Assembly: GCF_040954645.1 (NCBI RefSeq)
Contig: NC_092804.1
Span: forward strand, 93,256,862 to 93,320,861
DNA: 64,000 nt
Direction of reading: 5' to 3'
Origin: Diabrotica undecimpunctata
Taxonomy: Eukaryota > Arthropoda > Insecta > Coleoptera > Chrysomelidae
Positions 1 through 11,169 of this stretch are shown here, piece after piece (positions within the stretch are counted from its first letter, which is position 1; every line of letters starts with the position of its first letter). The notes under the pieces were generated by a model. The model made no database searches. It saw nothing but the letters and a program-made list of their open reading frames with translations, and was not told the origin of the DNA. A program made the translations under genes and the position numbers.

Positions 1-751
1 CATAAAAGAACCGTATTTAATGAAAATTTAATGGCGATCGAACTTAACAAAACAGCTCATTTTCAACAAACCATTGTACATCGGCATGTCAATTTTAGAT
101 ATATCCAAAGTGTGTATGTACGATTTTCATTACTTTATGCTGCCATATATGGGAGTTGAAAATTGTAAGCTAATGTATGGGGACACTGACAGTTTTATCT
201 ATGAATTAAAATGTGATGACGTTTACAGAGATGTTATTAAAGCAAATTTATCTAAATTCGATACATCAGACTATTCTGAGAATAATATTTATGGAATCCC
301 TCAAGTCAACAAAAAAGTTCTCGGAATGATGAAAGATAAGGCAAACGGTCGCATTATGACTCATTTTGTCGGACTTAGATCTAAAATGTATTCGTTTAAG
401 ATTAGTACGACGGATGAGGATCGAGATGTATTGTGGGATAAATACAAGAATAATATGGATGATGCAAATATTGAAAGACTTGCAAATAATTTAGGCGTCA
501 CAAAAAAATCTAAGGGTGTAAAATATTCAACGGTAAAAAATGACATTACTTTCGATGATTATGTTAAGTGTTTAAACGAATTTACAACTAAAAGTGTTTC
601 CCAATCAACGTTTCGTTCCTACGCCCATGATCTTTTTACAATAACACAAGAAAAAATTGCATTAAGTCCGTATGACGATAAACGTTACTTGCAACAAAAT
701 TCTCATGACACTTTACCTTGGGGTCATTATGAAACCACAATGATTGAGTAA
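1..751 (+). pseudogene. Protein-primed family B DNA polymerase, C-terminal part
   Basis: C-terminal part of a type-B DNA polymerase of the Polinton class, which would replicate the element. The palm motif YGDTDS carrying the catalytic aspartates is encoded near 174-191, preceded by a conserved LDISK...YDFHY stretch. Thumb-type sequence follows to a TGA-free stop at 751. The reading frame of positions 1-60 continues into another frame by about position 72, so there is at least one single-base frameshift. The N-terminal terminal-protein and exonuclease domains lie outside the window. Family assignment rests on the motif and the surrounding Polinton genes. Confidence 0.85.
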
Positions 752-1027
752 AAACAAAAATTAATAAATGAAAACAACCAATTTTTTTTTATAGCTTTAT
801 CAATCTCCACAGAAAAATGGACCGGCTATTTTTAAATGAATATGTAGATCGATAATTGTAATTTTGATAAAAATCAATTTGTAATCTTAAGTAGAAAATA
901 AAAACTTTAAGAAATTTACATTGTTTTCCTGTAATTTTAAGTCTCAGCTTATCTTTTACAGCGTTGTGAGACATTCAACGTGAAAATAAAAAAGACATGT
1001 TTGCATAAATAGCATTTATTTTGATTA

Positions 1028-1741
1028 TTACATAAAATCATTTACAACTTTAATTTTATAATAATATAAATATTCTCTTAAAGCATGACTTAACAAAGTG
1101 TCTGTGGAAATTTCGCAAAACGCAGTTAAAGCTTCAAGTGGTCCATATAAACTGCTTCTGCTGCAAAAGTTTGATTTTATCAAATCGATAACATTTCTAT
1201 AATAAGCATGAAAATTTAAATTATCCAATACACGATGACACACCAGACTGCTGTTTACTTCTAGGATTTGGTTGACATCACTTTCATCTAGATAGTATTC
1301 CAGACCATGCTTTTCAATAACAAGGAACTTGGTTGAATCATACACTATTTGTTTAATTTTACAATAGTCTCCACACTGAAACTCGATAGGATTGTAATCA
1401 TCTTGAGAGGTGCTGTTAAAGAAATCGCTAATCTTCTGCTTAAAAACTCCGATTATATCATCCCACTCGAACGTGCTTAAACTAATTCTTGCATTCTTGT
1501 TGTGCTGACATAAAATAATGGCTAGTGAGAAATGACGAGCTGGAGAAAGGCCAACTTTGATTATACAGTTGTCAAGCGGAAAGGATGCTTCTAGTAAATA
1601 ATATGGTTCATTGTTGGCTGCTTCTTCGAATCCCGCCAAAACTCTATCTAATTCAGCATCATAATCGATATCATCTAATGATGAATCAGCAGCTACCACC
1701 ATATCGTCTGATGAACTATAACCACTATCTTGGGAACTCAT
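1028..1741 (-). CDS. Unassigned Polinton-associated protein, about 237 aa
   Basis: Open frame on the minus strand, intact. The frame extends to 1816, but the first Met followed by typical composition (MSSQDSGYSSSDD) is at 1741, so I take that start. The N-terminal 45 residues are Ser/Asp-rich and probably disordered; the remainder is a compact mixed alpha/beta sequence with LSPARHFSLAIIL and FEWDDIIGVFKQKI. No enzyme motif or membrane segment is seen. It sits between the polymerase end and the integrase end. I do not recognise its function; single-stranded DNA binding is possible but not supported by a clear motif. Confidence 0.6.
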   Translation of the reverse strand: MSSQDSGYSSSDDMVVAADSSLDDIDYDAELDRVLAGFEEAANNEPYYLLEASFPLDNCIIKVGLSPARHFSLAIILCQHNKNARISLSTFEWDDIIGVFKQKISDFFNSTSQDDYNPIEFQCGDYCKIKQIVYDSTKFLVIEKHGLEYYLDESDVNQILEVNSSLVCHRVLDNLNFHAYYRNVIDLIKSNFCSRSSLYGPLEALTAFCEISTDTLLSHALREYLYYYKIKVVNDFM

Positions 1742-1857
1742 ATTGATGAACTGGCAGGAACAACTGGGGGTGAGCTTGCAGCATTTATGAAATTTATACT
1801 TTTTGTCACCCCCCACTCATTTAGTGTATATCTACGCGGTGTATGTAAAAGTAGATC

Positions 1858-1924
1858 CTAAATGATATCTTTAACGTTAATCCAACTATTATGGCTACTA
1901 TCGAATCCCAACCATTGAACATAC
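1858..1924 (-). pseudogene. Polinton integrase, severed C-terminal chromodomain end
   Basis: About 22 codons ending in a TAG at 1858-1860. They form the second half of a chromodomain-like tail (aromatic-gly-phe then Asn/Trp spacing). The frame is in register with the integrase fragment at 14439-15308 if the Gypsy-1 insertion and one copy of its target duplication are ignored. Separated from its gene by 12.5 kb, it cannot be expressed as integrase. Confidence 0.8.
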
Positions 1925-3160
1925 TGTAACAGTCGTTACTTTTATTACAATTTATATTAAAATAATAAACAATTTATATTAAAATAATTTCAGAGATGTA
2001 GTATGGGTTGCCTAACTTTAAGTGTTCATTTGCCCATTAAGTGTATATTTTTAATAATTTAAGTTGTCACTCTGATCTAATTTGGTACCATTGCGAACCA
2101 AAGAGATGACAGGAGATTAGGGGAAGTGGAAATTGGCTCTTCTTGGTTAATTAACTGTGAATTAAAATTCACTTTTGATCGAGAGTTTGAAGTGGTACAA
2201 AGGTGGTAGTTAGCGAAAGAAAATCCAATTAATGCATAGAATTTCCTTCACTTCAAGAAGTTAAATATTCTAAGTATAACCATAACAATTTAATTGACGG
2301 TGTTTTCGGAAACTCGGGAGGTTGAAGTGAGATTTCTAGCACGGAATTAAGTAGCTATCTGGTAAATAATAATTTTTTATATTATAAAAACTAACTTTTT
2401 GTTCTCACATCCCACATCCTTAAGGTATTCAGAATGACCTTGGGTCACGAATTCAAGTATAGTATGGCCGCTTACAATCATTCCGGCATGAATCTGATTA
2501 AAATTCTGAATTTTCCGTAAATCTCTAACATCTATTACAATTTCCACAGATATTTTAATGAACATTAGAGTATTTTATCCATATCCTATTATTCAGATTT
2601 ATTATTTCATATTTTAATATAGTATTTTGTTCAAGGCCATTATATTTTTACTCTATGTGAAGCAAGGTCACGCTACATCCGATTGGATGGGTTTTTTTTA
2701 TCTACTATAATTATCTTTTTGCTCCGGTTTCTTATGCTGAAAGAAACTTTCCTCACTTCTTCTTTGATTTCTTTTTATCAATGTTGAGATTAGAAGTAAC
2801 GGGGAATTGTTTTCAGCCACCTACCATGGAATTATAAATTTCCCTCAGAACATCCGAGGGAGAGTACCACTTCAACTCTATTAGAATCAGGGTCATTGGG
2901 ACAAGCCAGGGAGTATTGTCTACTCCACCCTCATTTTTTCTCCAGCCTGCACCTAGAGGTAGGGCAGGACCGTAATTATCGGAACTGAGCCAATTAGCAC
3001 CAGCTCCGTGCTAATTTCGGACCTCAAGGAGGACTTCGCTGGGACACCGAAGCCATTCGGGAGTATCCTTCCAGACAACTGTTTCACCTAGGAGGACAGT
3101 TGGTTTTTACTTCAGAACTATATATATATCTTGTTTCACCAGTTATAGGTTTTTTTTATA

Positions 3161-3224
<64 letters not shown>

Positions 3225-4203
3225 TAATATAACTCCCCTTGGTGTAAGGTATCGGTAAGTTTGATCTCAAATTCTACCCAGAGATTATCTTCCATTGTTT
3301 TTTTTGTATTAACCATTTATTTCATTATTAACTTTAATTATTTCATTATGTGTTTACTTAACTAATTTTTTTATATTTCATCTTGCGTTATTAACTCTGG
3401 CTATTATCCCTTCAGGATAATAGACCGTTTCAATTGTTTAACTTGGCTTGTTCCCATTTATGTATTATTTTGTTTAGAGTTGTTTAACAATATTGTTGGT
3501 CATATTGTAGGTTAGTATGATATATTTACTTGGCTATACGTTCTTCCAACGTTAGCATTATTTTGTTTAAGGTTGTTTTTTAACCTAGATGTAGGTTGTA
3601 CACTATATATCAGAGTTATTCTGTCTAGTTTTCAACTTTTTATTATAGTTGTTTTCAACCTTTTTTTTTAAATATTATATTGTGAAATTTTCATATACTT
3701 TTTGGTAACTTAGAGATTGTCAAAATCTAAGAAGTTATATTTAATAAACTTGAATTTGTTTTGCATATAATTTTTTATTAATATTTCCTTACCTTTTTAC
3801 ATTTACAGCATTTTTGTTTATTAAATCAACTTTAATTAATATTAGCAGTATACGATACCTGGAAGAGTGACCGTTACTCTTTTTAGAGTAGTATCCCTCT
3901 TCTGGCGCCCTCAATTTGTTTTCTTTGTTAATTTTCATTATATCTATTCATTTTTCTTATCTTCTTTTCTATCCATCATACATATTTTCCTGATTTACTG
4001 TCTTTAAAAGGCATGCAAATTGGCCGTATCCATCCTTGAGTTTCTAGTGGTCATTCTCTTGCCTACATTGCTAGCCTAGCCACATTCCGTTCAATATTTT
4101 TTTTTTCATACTTCTTTACTTAATTGTTATCTATTTTATCCCATATATATAGACCACTCTTCTTATACCTCTCTCCTCCTACACACCCCAGTATTTTGCT
4201 ACA
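1925..4203 (+). repeat. Gypsy-1 5' LTR, about 2.28 kb
   Basis: Starts TGTAACAGTCG and ends TTTTGCTACA, matching the 3' LTR almost base for base. It is very long for a Gypsy LTR. A structured GC-richer segment at about 2870-3110 contains several short stem-loops. (TA)n tracts lie at 3160-3220 and, in minimal form, 4143-4151. Small ORFs inside it are repeated in the other LTR and look fortuitous. No confident TATA box can be chosen because of the TA tracts. Confidence 0.93.
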
Positions 4204-4225
4204 TCGGCGTCCCAACGCGGTGCCT
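4204..4225 (+). promoter_or_regulatory. Probable primer-binding site of Gypsy-1
   Basis: The 20 or so bases after the LTR end (TCGGCGTCCCAACGCGG, starting one base in) sit where the tRNA primer-binding site should be. They resemble a TGGCG-type site with one change. I cannot name the tRNA. Confidence 0.4.
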
Positions 4226-4702
4226 TTTCCAAGTTTTGGTTTTAAGACAGTAGCTTTTAGCTGATTTCTTTTTTTTTTCTTACTTGAGTTTTTGTATTTT
4301 TGCTTTTTCTTTTTTTTACTCATATTATTGCTGGTTTATTCTATCTTTAAATTTTTTATTAATACTAAACAGGTATATTTATACTGCTGTATTGATTTCT
4401 TAGTTTTATTTATTAGATTTATTAGTTATTAATATTTTGAGACCTCAGTGATAGGTTATAGTAGTACAACTTACATTCTAGGTTGAATTTTGTATTTTTA
4501 TTGAGAACTTAACTACTTACTTACCTACACATACTTATATCGTATATTATATAAACTTTTATGCCTACAGCCAACAGTATTATACTTATAGGTACTATTA
4601 ATTGTTGCATATATATTAATATTTGGTTTAGAATAGTTATAATTTACATATAACTAGAAATTATTTTGAGTATTTTAGTAAGATAACTAAGATATTTATT
4701 TG

Positions 4703-4775
<73 letters not shown>

Positions 4776-4911
4776 TTTGCTGGCTATTTTGATCTTGGTG
4801 GTGTGTTGCTAATAATTTGTCCACATTTTTTTTACAACTTAGGTATAATTAATAATTAGTATTTCATATTTTTGATCTTGGTATCACTTTGTCCATATTT
4901 TTCCTCTCATC
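4226..4911 (+). other. Gypsy-1 untranslated leader
   Basis: AT-rich, no coding signal. Contains a (TA)n tract at about 4705-4771. Short T-rich and A-rich runs only; nothing else recognised. Confidence 0.6.
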
Positions 4912-6326
4912 ATGTGTGCTTTTAAAGTTGAGCATCTTTTGGTAAACGAATTGGATTACGAATTGAATGTTAGGGGTATAACGCCTGCAGAGTCGGCAAA
5001 GGTTGAAGACAAACGCAAGCTTTTGCGTGGAGATTTAAAGCAGAAACAGGACATAGGAGTTTTACTCAGATTTCTGCTACACACATCCCTTTCGATGACC
5101 AACAGAAAGGAATATCCGAAACTTTAGATGATTTGTCGACGAGAATCGGAGATTTCAGGGGAACTGTACAAGATAACTTGTATGCGCGACTAACTTCTCG
5201 TTTAGCTCACATTTCTGGCCGCGTACATTTGTTACATTGCACTACTGAAGAGCAGGAATCTTTTAGAAAGACTGTTTCTCTGAGAATACTTACATTGGAG
5301 GGTGAACTTGATTCTAGAGTTAATTACATTGTTACATCTACTCCTCATGCTCCAGTCAATGTAGTTCCTAGCTTCGCATACTCCAAACCTGTGCAAGTAC
5401 ACAAATGGGGTGTTTCATTTTCTGGCGAAAAACAGCACACTGATGTGATGTCATTTATAGAAAGGGTTGAATGTCTTCGTGTTTCTAGAGGTGTCTCTGA
5501 AGAGGATTTGTTTGCTGCTTCTGCTGAACTGTTCACCGGTACAGCTTTTACATGGTTCATGAATAATAGGGGTAGTTTTTCTTGTTGGTATGATCTGGTA
5601 CACAAGTTGAAGTCAGATTTTCTTCCTTACTCATTCCAGGATGATCTATTGGACCAAATCAAAAACCATAAGCAGAAACCTGGAGAATCTGTCACCATGT
5701 TCATTAACACTATTTTGGGCATGTGTAGCCGTTTGGAGACTTCTTTATCAGATTCTGCTAAGATAAAAATTATTCTTAAATGTCTGTTACCTTTTTATCA
5801 TCAACAGCTAGCTCTTATGGACATCCAAACTATTGATGACCTTACTGTAAAGTGTAAACGTTTAGAGGAAACGTTATCCTGGTCCTCTCAGTCTTCATCC
5901 ACATCTCGTCCTTCTTCTAAATTTTCTTCTCAGCCAAACTCCTTTAGTCATCGTTCTTGGCAAAATAAGGGCCCTGAACGTAATGTGTCAGTTGTAAGTT
6001 CTATCGTCTGCTGGAATTGTCGTCAGTCTGGTCATTCGTTTGTTGAATGTTCGATCCCTCGCACTCGTATTTTCTGCCATGTTTGTGGTAGGGAAAACAC
6101 TCTAAAGAGAAATTGTTTTAAGTGTTCGGGAAACGAATTGTCGGAGGTCCGTCCCCTGAGCGTTTCTCCGTCCACCATACAATCAGGGAATCAAACCCAA
6201 ACTTCAAACGAGACCACTGGTCCAAGCACATCCAGCAACCCAAACCCATCTCCGAGTCGGAAAGGGAAAAGGGTAACTTTCAAAAAAGCAAAGCACACCA
6301 CAGGACAAAATCAGTCCCGAAATTAA
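4912..6326 (+). pseudogene. gag: Gypsy-1 Gag
   Basis: Capsid/nucleocapsid polyprotein of the retrotransposon. It begins with ATG at 4912; the first 50 or so codons are in one frame and the rest (from about 5060 to 6326) in another, so a single-base indel breaks it. The middle region is a retrotransposon Gag capsid domain (FIERVECLRVSRGV...ELFTGTAFTWF). Near the end is a zinc knuckle CWNCRQSGHSFVEC followed by a second Cys cluster. The C-terminal 68 codons overlap Pol, which lies in the -1 frame. Apart from the early frameshift the protein looks functional. Confidence 0.85.
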
Positions 6327-9300
6327 CTACTAATCATGAAACGTTGAATCCGCCTGTTTTAAGTGATCACAGATGGTCAAATACCAATTCTTCTTTACCC
6401 AGTAGCGTTAAACACAATTCTAATGATTACAGTAGTGAAATAGTTCCATTATCAGTATCAACTTCTAGGTTTGTTGATGATGATGATATGTCTATGGTTG
6501 TACCATATAATATTTATAACCAATCAAATACTTTAGATTTAGATTTAAATTCTTTACTAGTTAGGAAGGTTAATGATAATAGACCTTATTTACCCATTAA
6601 GATTTTAGGACAAGCATGCTTAGCGTTGTTAGATAGTGGCTCTAATATTTCATTGATAGGTGCACATTCGTTACATCTTTTGAAAAATGCAACTTCTTCC
6701 ATTATGCCCATTTCATCTTTGCAGGTATCTACTGCAGATGGTACAGTTCAGTCTATTACAGGCAAACTTCAAACTGAAATCACTGTTGCAAATATATGTA
6801 GAGAAATCACATTTTATGTTATTCCTTCTGTACAGAATTCTATAATTTTAGGCATGGACTTTTTCAATGCTTTCAATAGCACGTTAAGTTGTTCCGATTT
6901 TTCGTTTTCAATTTCTGAATTTAATTTAGCTACTCTGAGTGCTATTCATGATTTTTCTAGTCTATCTAGTTCTGAACAAAGGCAATTAGAGAACATGATC
7001 TCTAAATTTACTACTCTTTCTTCCAAAGACAAACTAGGTCGCACGTCTTTAATATCTCACACTATTGAGGTGGGAAATCCCACTCCTTTTAGACTTTATC
7101 AGTATCCCATACCTCAAGCATGGCAGGCTGATTTAGAAACAGAAGTCGATTCGATGCTCTCGTTAAACATCATAGAACCTTCTACCTCGTCTTACTGTAG
7201 CCCTCTATGGTTAACGAAAAAGAAGGATGGATCCTTTAGGATCTGCTTTGATGGTCGGAAATTGAACAGTATTACCACTAACCGGGATGCTTATCCTATC
7301 CCCAGAATAGATGTGATTTTGAGCAAACTTCAGAATGCCAAATACATCTCTTCTATTGATTTGTCTAAGGCCTTCTTACAGATCCCATTGAGTGAAGAGA
7401 GCAAGAAGTATACTGCTTTTGCCGTCAGTGGCAAAGGACTATTTCAATTTGTCACTATGCCTTTTGGTCTTGTTTCTGCTCCCCAGACAATGTGTCGTCT
7501 GATGGATTTAGTTATTGGTCCTCAGTTAGAGCCCTATGTTTTCTATTATCTGGATGATATTTTAGTTGTTACTCCTGATTTTTCCCTTCATATGGAAATT
7601 TTAGATAAGTTGTTTTTACGCCTTAAGGAAGCTAATCTAACGATTAATTTAGATAAGTGTCAGTTTTGCCGTCCTAGTCTTAAGTTTTTGGGTTATGTTG
7701 TTGATAATCAGGGTCTAAGGACTGATCCTGATAAAATTGTTGCCATTAAGAATTTTCCTATACCTAAGACCACAACCCAAGTCCGTAGGATATTGGGAAT
7801 GTGTGGTTATTATCGTCGGTTTGTACCATCTTACTCTACCTTGTTGTCACCTCTTACTGATCTTCTAAAGAACAGGAAAAAGGGACAAACTATTACTTGG
7901 ACTCCTGAGGCAGATGAAGCTTTTAGGCGCGTTAAAGATGCTTTAACGAGCGTTCCAGTCATGATGTCACCTAATTTTAATGAGCATTTTTATTTAATGA
8001 CTGATTGCTCTAATACTGCTTCTGGTGGCGTGTTATTTCAGTTGAAAGATGGTTCTGAACACCCCATCGCTTATACGAGCAAGAAGTTGAATAAGGCACA
8101 GAAGAACTATTCCACTACGGAGAAAGAACTCTTAGCTATTATTCATGGGTTAGAAGCATTTCGTTATTATTTGGAAGGTCGTAATTTCACTATCATTACA
8201 GACCACAGTTCTTTAGTATGGCTTCATAGCATGAAAAACCCTTCACAGAGACTTTCCCGATGGATCTGTAAACTGGCTGCCTATTCCTATAAGATTATCC
8301 ATAGAAAGGCAAACGGGGTAGTAGTTGCAGATGCTCTTTCCCGTGTCCATGACATTAACGTCTTAGATCTGTCCTCTTTAACTCCTGACGCGTGGTATCA
8401 GAATATGATTGATAGGGTTACTCAAGACCCACAAAAGTATCCTGATTTTAAGGTAGAGAACAATGTGCTGTACAAACACATTTTAGGTCCGGTAAAGACA
8501 TTATCTAATATGTCCGACTGGAAAATAGTCATACCTACGCCAAATCGGGAAAACATTTTGCATATGTTTCACGATGAGGTTACTGCTGGTCATTTTGGCT
8601 TTTATAAAACGTATCACCGTATTGCAGAGTTATATTATTGGCCCGGCTTGCGCAAATCTGTAAAAAAGCATATTGCTAAGTGCATGGTTTGTGCTACTTG
8701 TAAACCAAGTAATTTACCACAAGCTGGACTCATGGGTTCCTTCAGGAACATTGATTTTCCTTGGCAAATGATCTCGTTAGATCTCATTGGACCATATCCT
8801 CGTAGCTACAAAGGAAATACCTATTGTTTAGTAGTTGTGGATTATTTCACTAAATTCCCTTTAGTTTTTCCTCTTCGTCAGGCCACAACTCCAGCAATCG
8901 TGAAATATTTGGAGGAACAAGTCTTTTTGTTGTTTGGTGTTCCCCAAATTGTTTCCTGTGACAATGGTCCACAGTTCGTGTCTAAGGCTTTTAAAGACCT
9001 TCTAACCAAATACAAGGTTCAGAAGATCTTTTATAATGCTGCGTACCATCCGCAAGCAAACCATACTGAGAGAGTGAATCGAAGTATTGTCACAGCCTTG
9101 AGATCATACACTTTCCCAGATCACAGAGCTTGGGATCAATATATTCACTCCATAGCTCAAGCCATAAGGACTTCTGTCCATGAAGTGACACAGTGCTCCC
9201 CATCATACTTGAATTTTGGCAGAAACATTGCTTTATCTGGTGACTATTTTGGGTTAATTTCTGAAAATTCCGCAAATCTCCCTCAAATATCCGAGAGACT

Positions 9301-9658
9301 TCATCGTCTAGATGACCTTCAGACTCTACCTCCAATTTTTGCTGATATCAGGAAGAAGTTAAAAACTTCTTACCTCCGGAACAAAAGTCAATACAATTTG
9401 AGGAAGAGAGATTTGCGATTCTTTGTTGGCGATAGAGTTTTAAAGAGAAACTTTGTAAAATCAAGTAAAGGTGATGCTATTTCAACAAAATTTTGCCAGA
9501 AATACATTCCGTGTACGGTTGTAAGGGTAATATCTCCTTTGGTATATGAATTAAGGGACAATTCGTCCAACAAACGAATTGGTCAATTTCATGTAAAGGA
9601 TTTACTGCCTGATAACACCATCGACGAGGTTAGTTCTTCATCCTCAGAAGAAGACTAA
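6122..9658 (+). CDS. pol: Gypsy-1 Pol polyprotein (protease, RT, RNase H, integrase)
   Basis: Open for 1178 codons from the first Met, in the -1 frame relative to Gag, so translation probably depends on programmed -1 frameshifting in the 205-bp overlap. Domains in order: aspartic protease (LLDSGSN, near residue 169), reverse transcriptase with YLDD near residue 477, RNase H (MTDCSN near 620), integrase zinc-binding H-H-C-C region near 820-870, and the integrase catalytic residues in SLDLIGP, SCDNGPQF and the Glu of ANHTERVNR. All key residues are present. It ends in an acidic Ser/Glu-rich tail. No env gene follows. Confidence 0.95.
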   Translation: MFGKRIVGGPSPERFSVHHTIRESNPNFKRDHWSKHIQQPKPISESEREKGNFQKSKAHHRTKSVPKLTTNHETLNPPVLSDHRWSNTNSSLPSSVKHNSNDYSSEIVPLSVSTSRFVDDDDMSMVVPYNIYNQSNTLDLDLNSLLVRKVNDNRPYLPIKILGQACLALLDSGSNISLIGAHSLHLLKNATSSIMPISSLQVSTADGTVQSITGKLQTEITVANICREITFYVIPSVQNSIILGMDFFNAFNSTLSCSDFSFSISEFNLATLSAIHDFSSLSSSEQRQLENMISKFTTLSSKDKLGRTSLISHTIEVGNPTPFRLYQYPIPQAWQADLETEVDSMLSLNIIEPSTSSYCSPLWLTKKKDGSFRICFDGRKLNSITTNRDAYPIPRIDVILSKLQNAKYISSIDLSKAFLQIPLSEESKKYTAFAVSGKGLFQFVTMPFGLVSAPQTMCRLMDLVIGPQLEPYVFYYLDDILVVTPDFSLHMEILDKLFLRLKEANLTINLDKCQFCRPSLKFLGYVVDNQGLRTDPDKIVAIKNFPIPKTTTQVRRILGMCGYYRRFVPSYSTLLSPLTDLLKNRKKGQTITWTPEADEAFRRVKDALTSVPVMMSPNFNEHFYLMTDCSNTASGGVLFQLKDGSEHPIAYTSKKLNKAQKNYSTTEKELLAIIHGLEAFRYYLEGRNFTIITDHSSLVWLHSMKNPSQRLSRWICKLAAYSYKIIHRKANGVVVADALSRVHDINVLDLSSLTPDAWYQNMIDRVTQDPQKYPDFKVENNVLYKHILGPVKTLSNMSDWKIVIPTPNRENILHMFHDEVTAGHFGFYKTYHRIAELYYWPGLRKSVKKHIAKCMVCATCKPSNLPQAGLMGSFRNIDFPWQMISLDLIGPYPRSYKGNTYCLVVVDYFTKFPLVFPLRQATTPAIVKYLEEQVFLLFGVPQIVSCDNGPQFVSKAFKDLLTKYKVQKIFYNAAYHPQANHTERVNRSIVTALRSYTFPDHRAWDQYIHSIAQAIRTSVHEVTQCSPSYLNFGRNIALSGDYFGLISENSANLPQISERLHRLDDLQTLPPIFADIRKKLKTSYLRNKSQYNLRKRDLRFFVGDRVLKRNFVKSSKGDAISTKFCQKYIPCTVVRVISPLVYELRDNSSNKRIGQFHVKDLLPDNTIDEVSSSSSEED

Positions 9659-11169
9659 CTTAACACTTTCGTTTAAGCTAATCTCTTTCTCTGTTTGTCT
9701 TTAGCTTATTTTAATTATATTTTGCATTTTAGTCTAAGATTTTCTTAATCACCAGATAACGTAGGTACACCGCTATTTTTTGTATCTTTTGGCATTGGTT
9801 AATGACTTCTATAACTTATTAGATAATTAGTATGTATGACTTATCCATTTTTTTTTTGTATTATAAATGATGCACTTTATAATGAATTAATATTCTTAAG
9901 TACTAATCTTCCCAGGAGAATTACTCCTTTTAACCTCATATGATACGAGGGTTGTTTAGTATATATTTACATATTTAGATTTATACTTATAGTTAATCCT
10001 ATTACTGATAAGGAACTATGGAACTATGTTGTTACACTACTGGATCATATATTGTGTGTTATATTTTTGATATTTGATTCCTTAGTATTTGTTGTGATAT
10101 ATTTGTTCAATATTTGCCAATTTGGAAAGATGTTGTGATTTTTTTTTATCTTTGGTCTGCTTTACTCTCACTTGTCACGAAAATCTTAAATACTCTACAA
10201 TAATTTATGTCCTGATTCCATATACAGGATGGTTCTGGAATTAGTTTGGAATTTTGAAGTAGGTAAGGACGACCGGTGTCCTTCTTATTTCTTCTTATTT
10301 ATTCTTCTGATTTTTCTGTCAATTAATCTGTCAATACTCAGCTTTAGTGAATACGTGGGTTCGAGATTGTTGCTCAGCAACTGATCACTGCTGCTCAATT
10401 AGGTTCGTACTATATGTGTTTATTGCAGAGTAGGCAGATGTTTATGCCTCATAATATTTCTGGTCAGGAAATGCTCGCGACATGTCCTAACCATTCTTGT
10501 GTGATTGTCCAAATATTCCAGTTACCTTTTCACAACTTGATAGGGAAGTTTAATTAGTTCATATTAGTTATCTTACTTCAGGTTATGTTTTTTTTCTTTA
10601 ACTATCCCTACACATGTCAAGTTAGTCATTTTCATTATTTAAGAGTTTAGACAAATGAGTTGTCCTCTTAGTGTAATCCCACTTCTTTCCTTAGGCATAA
10701 ATTGCTGTTTAGATTTAGGACTATTCCCAGATAATTCCATGCTGCGAGAACTTGTTATAAATCTACAGTTTTGTTCAAAATTGGTTGCTTGTTCTCGACA
10801 TATTTTTTTTTCTTTCGTTAGTAATGGTATTATAGGAAAAGTCCACCACTTATATTTTCTTAGGATTTCTATTGGGATTTTATCGGTGTCTGGTTATTCT
10901 CATACATCTGTTGTAGCCACATGCTATAGTTAGCGAATACCAGCACACTCAAAATTTATTTAGCCTCTGAATTCCTTTAGTCCATTTTAGATTTTAGACT
11001 TTAGGTATTTATCTTTATCTTTGGTTTAGTTCAGTTACATATTACATTACTTAGTCTGAATAAGTGTGACAATGCTGCTTCACACTTTAGGAAATTTTGC
11101 TTTATTGTAATTACTTAGTTGGTATTGGCTCATATTACCGGATGAGGGTAAGAGCTAATTTAGTTATTA

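Larger units (their letters stand above)
1..1924. mobile_element. Polinton (adintovirus-like) element, left part
   Basis: Left part of a self-synthesising DNA transposon with a viral gene set, cut by Gypsy-1 at 1924/1925 and resuming at 14439. It holds the end of a protein-primed DNA polymerase on the plus strand, an unassigned ORF on the minus strand, and the last codons of the integrase on the minus strand. The element starts before the window, so no terminal repeat is visible. The two parts belong together because the integrase frame interrupted at 14439 resumes correctly at 1924. Confidence 0.9.

Noticed and set aside
2377..2565. 62-codon minus-strand ORF, also at 12555-12743
   Set aside because: It is identical in both LTRs only because the LTRs are copies; no coding features.
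4120..4323. Lys-rich minus-strand ORF across the 5' LTR end
   Set aside because: Formed by poly-T/TTTTTC runs on the plus strand; crosses the LTR border.
6281..6289. A6G run as the -1 slippery heptamer of Gypsy-1
   Set aside because: In the Gag frame the run reads AAA AAA, so the required X XXY YYZ phase is not met.
10655..10933. 92-codon ORF with hydrophobic segments in the Gypsy-1 3' region
   Set aside because: No recognisable domain and no signal peptide with a conserved body; the reading seems accidental, and it is not an env gene.
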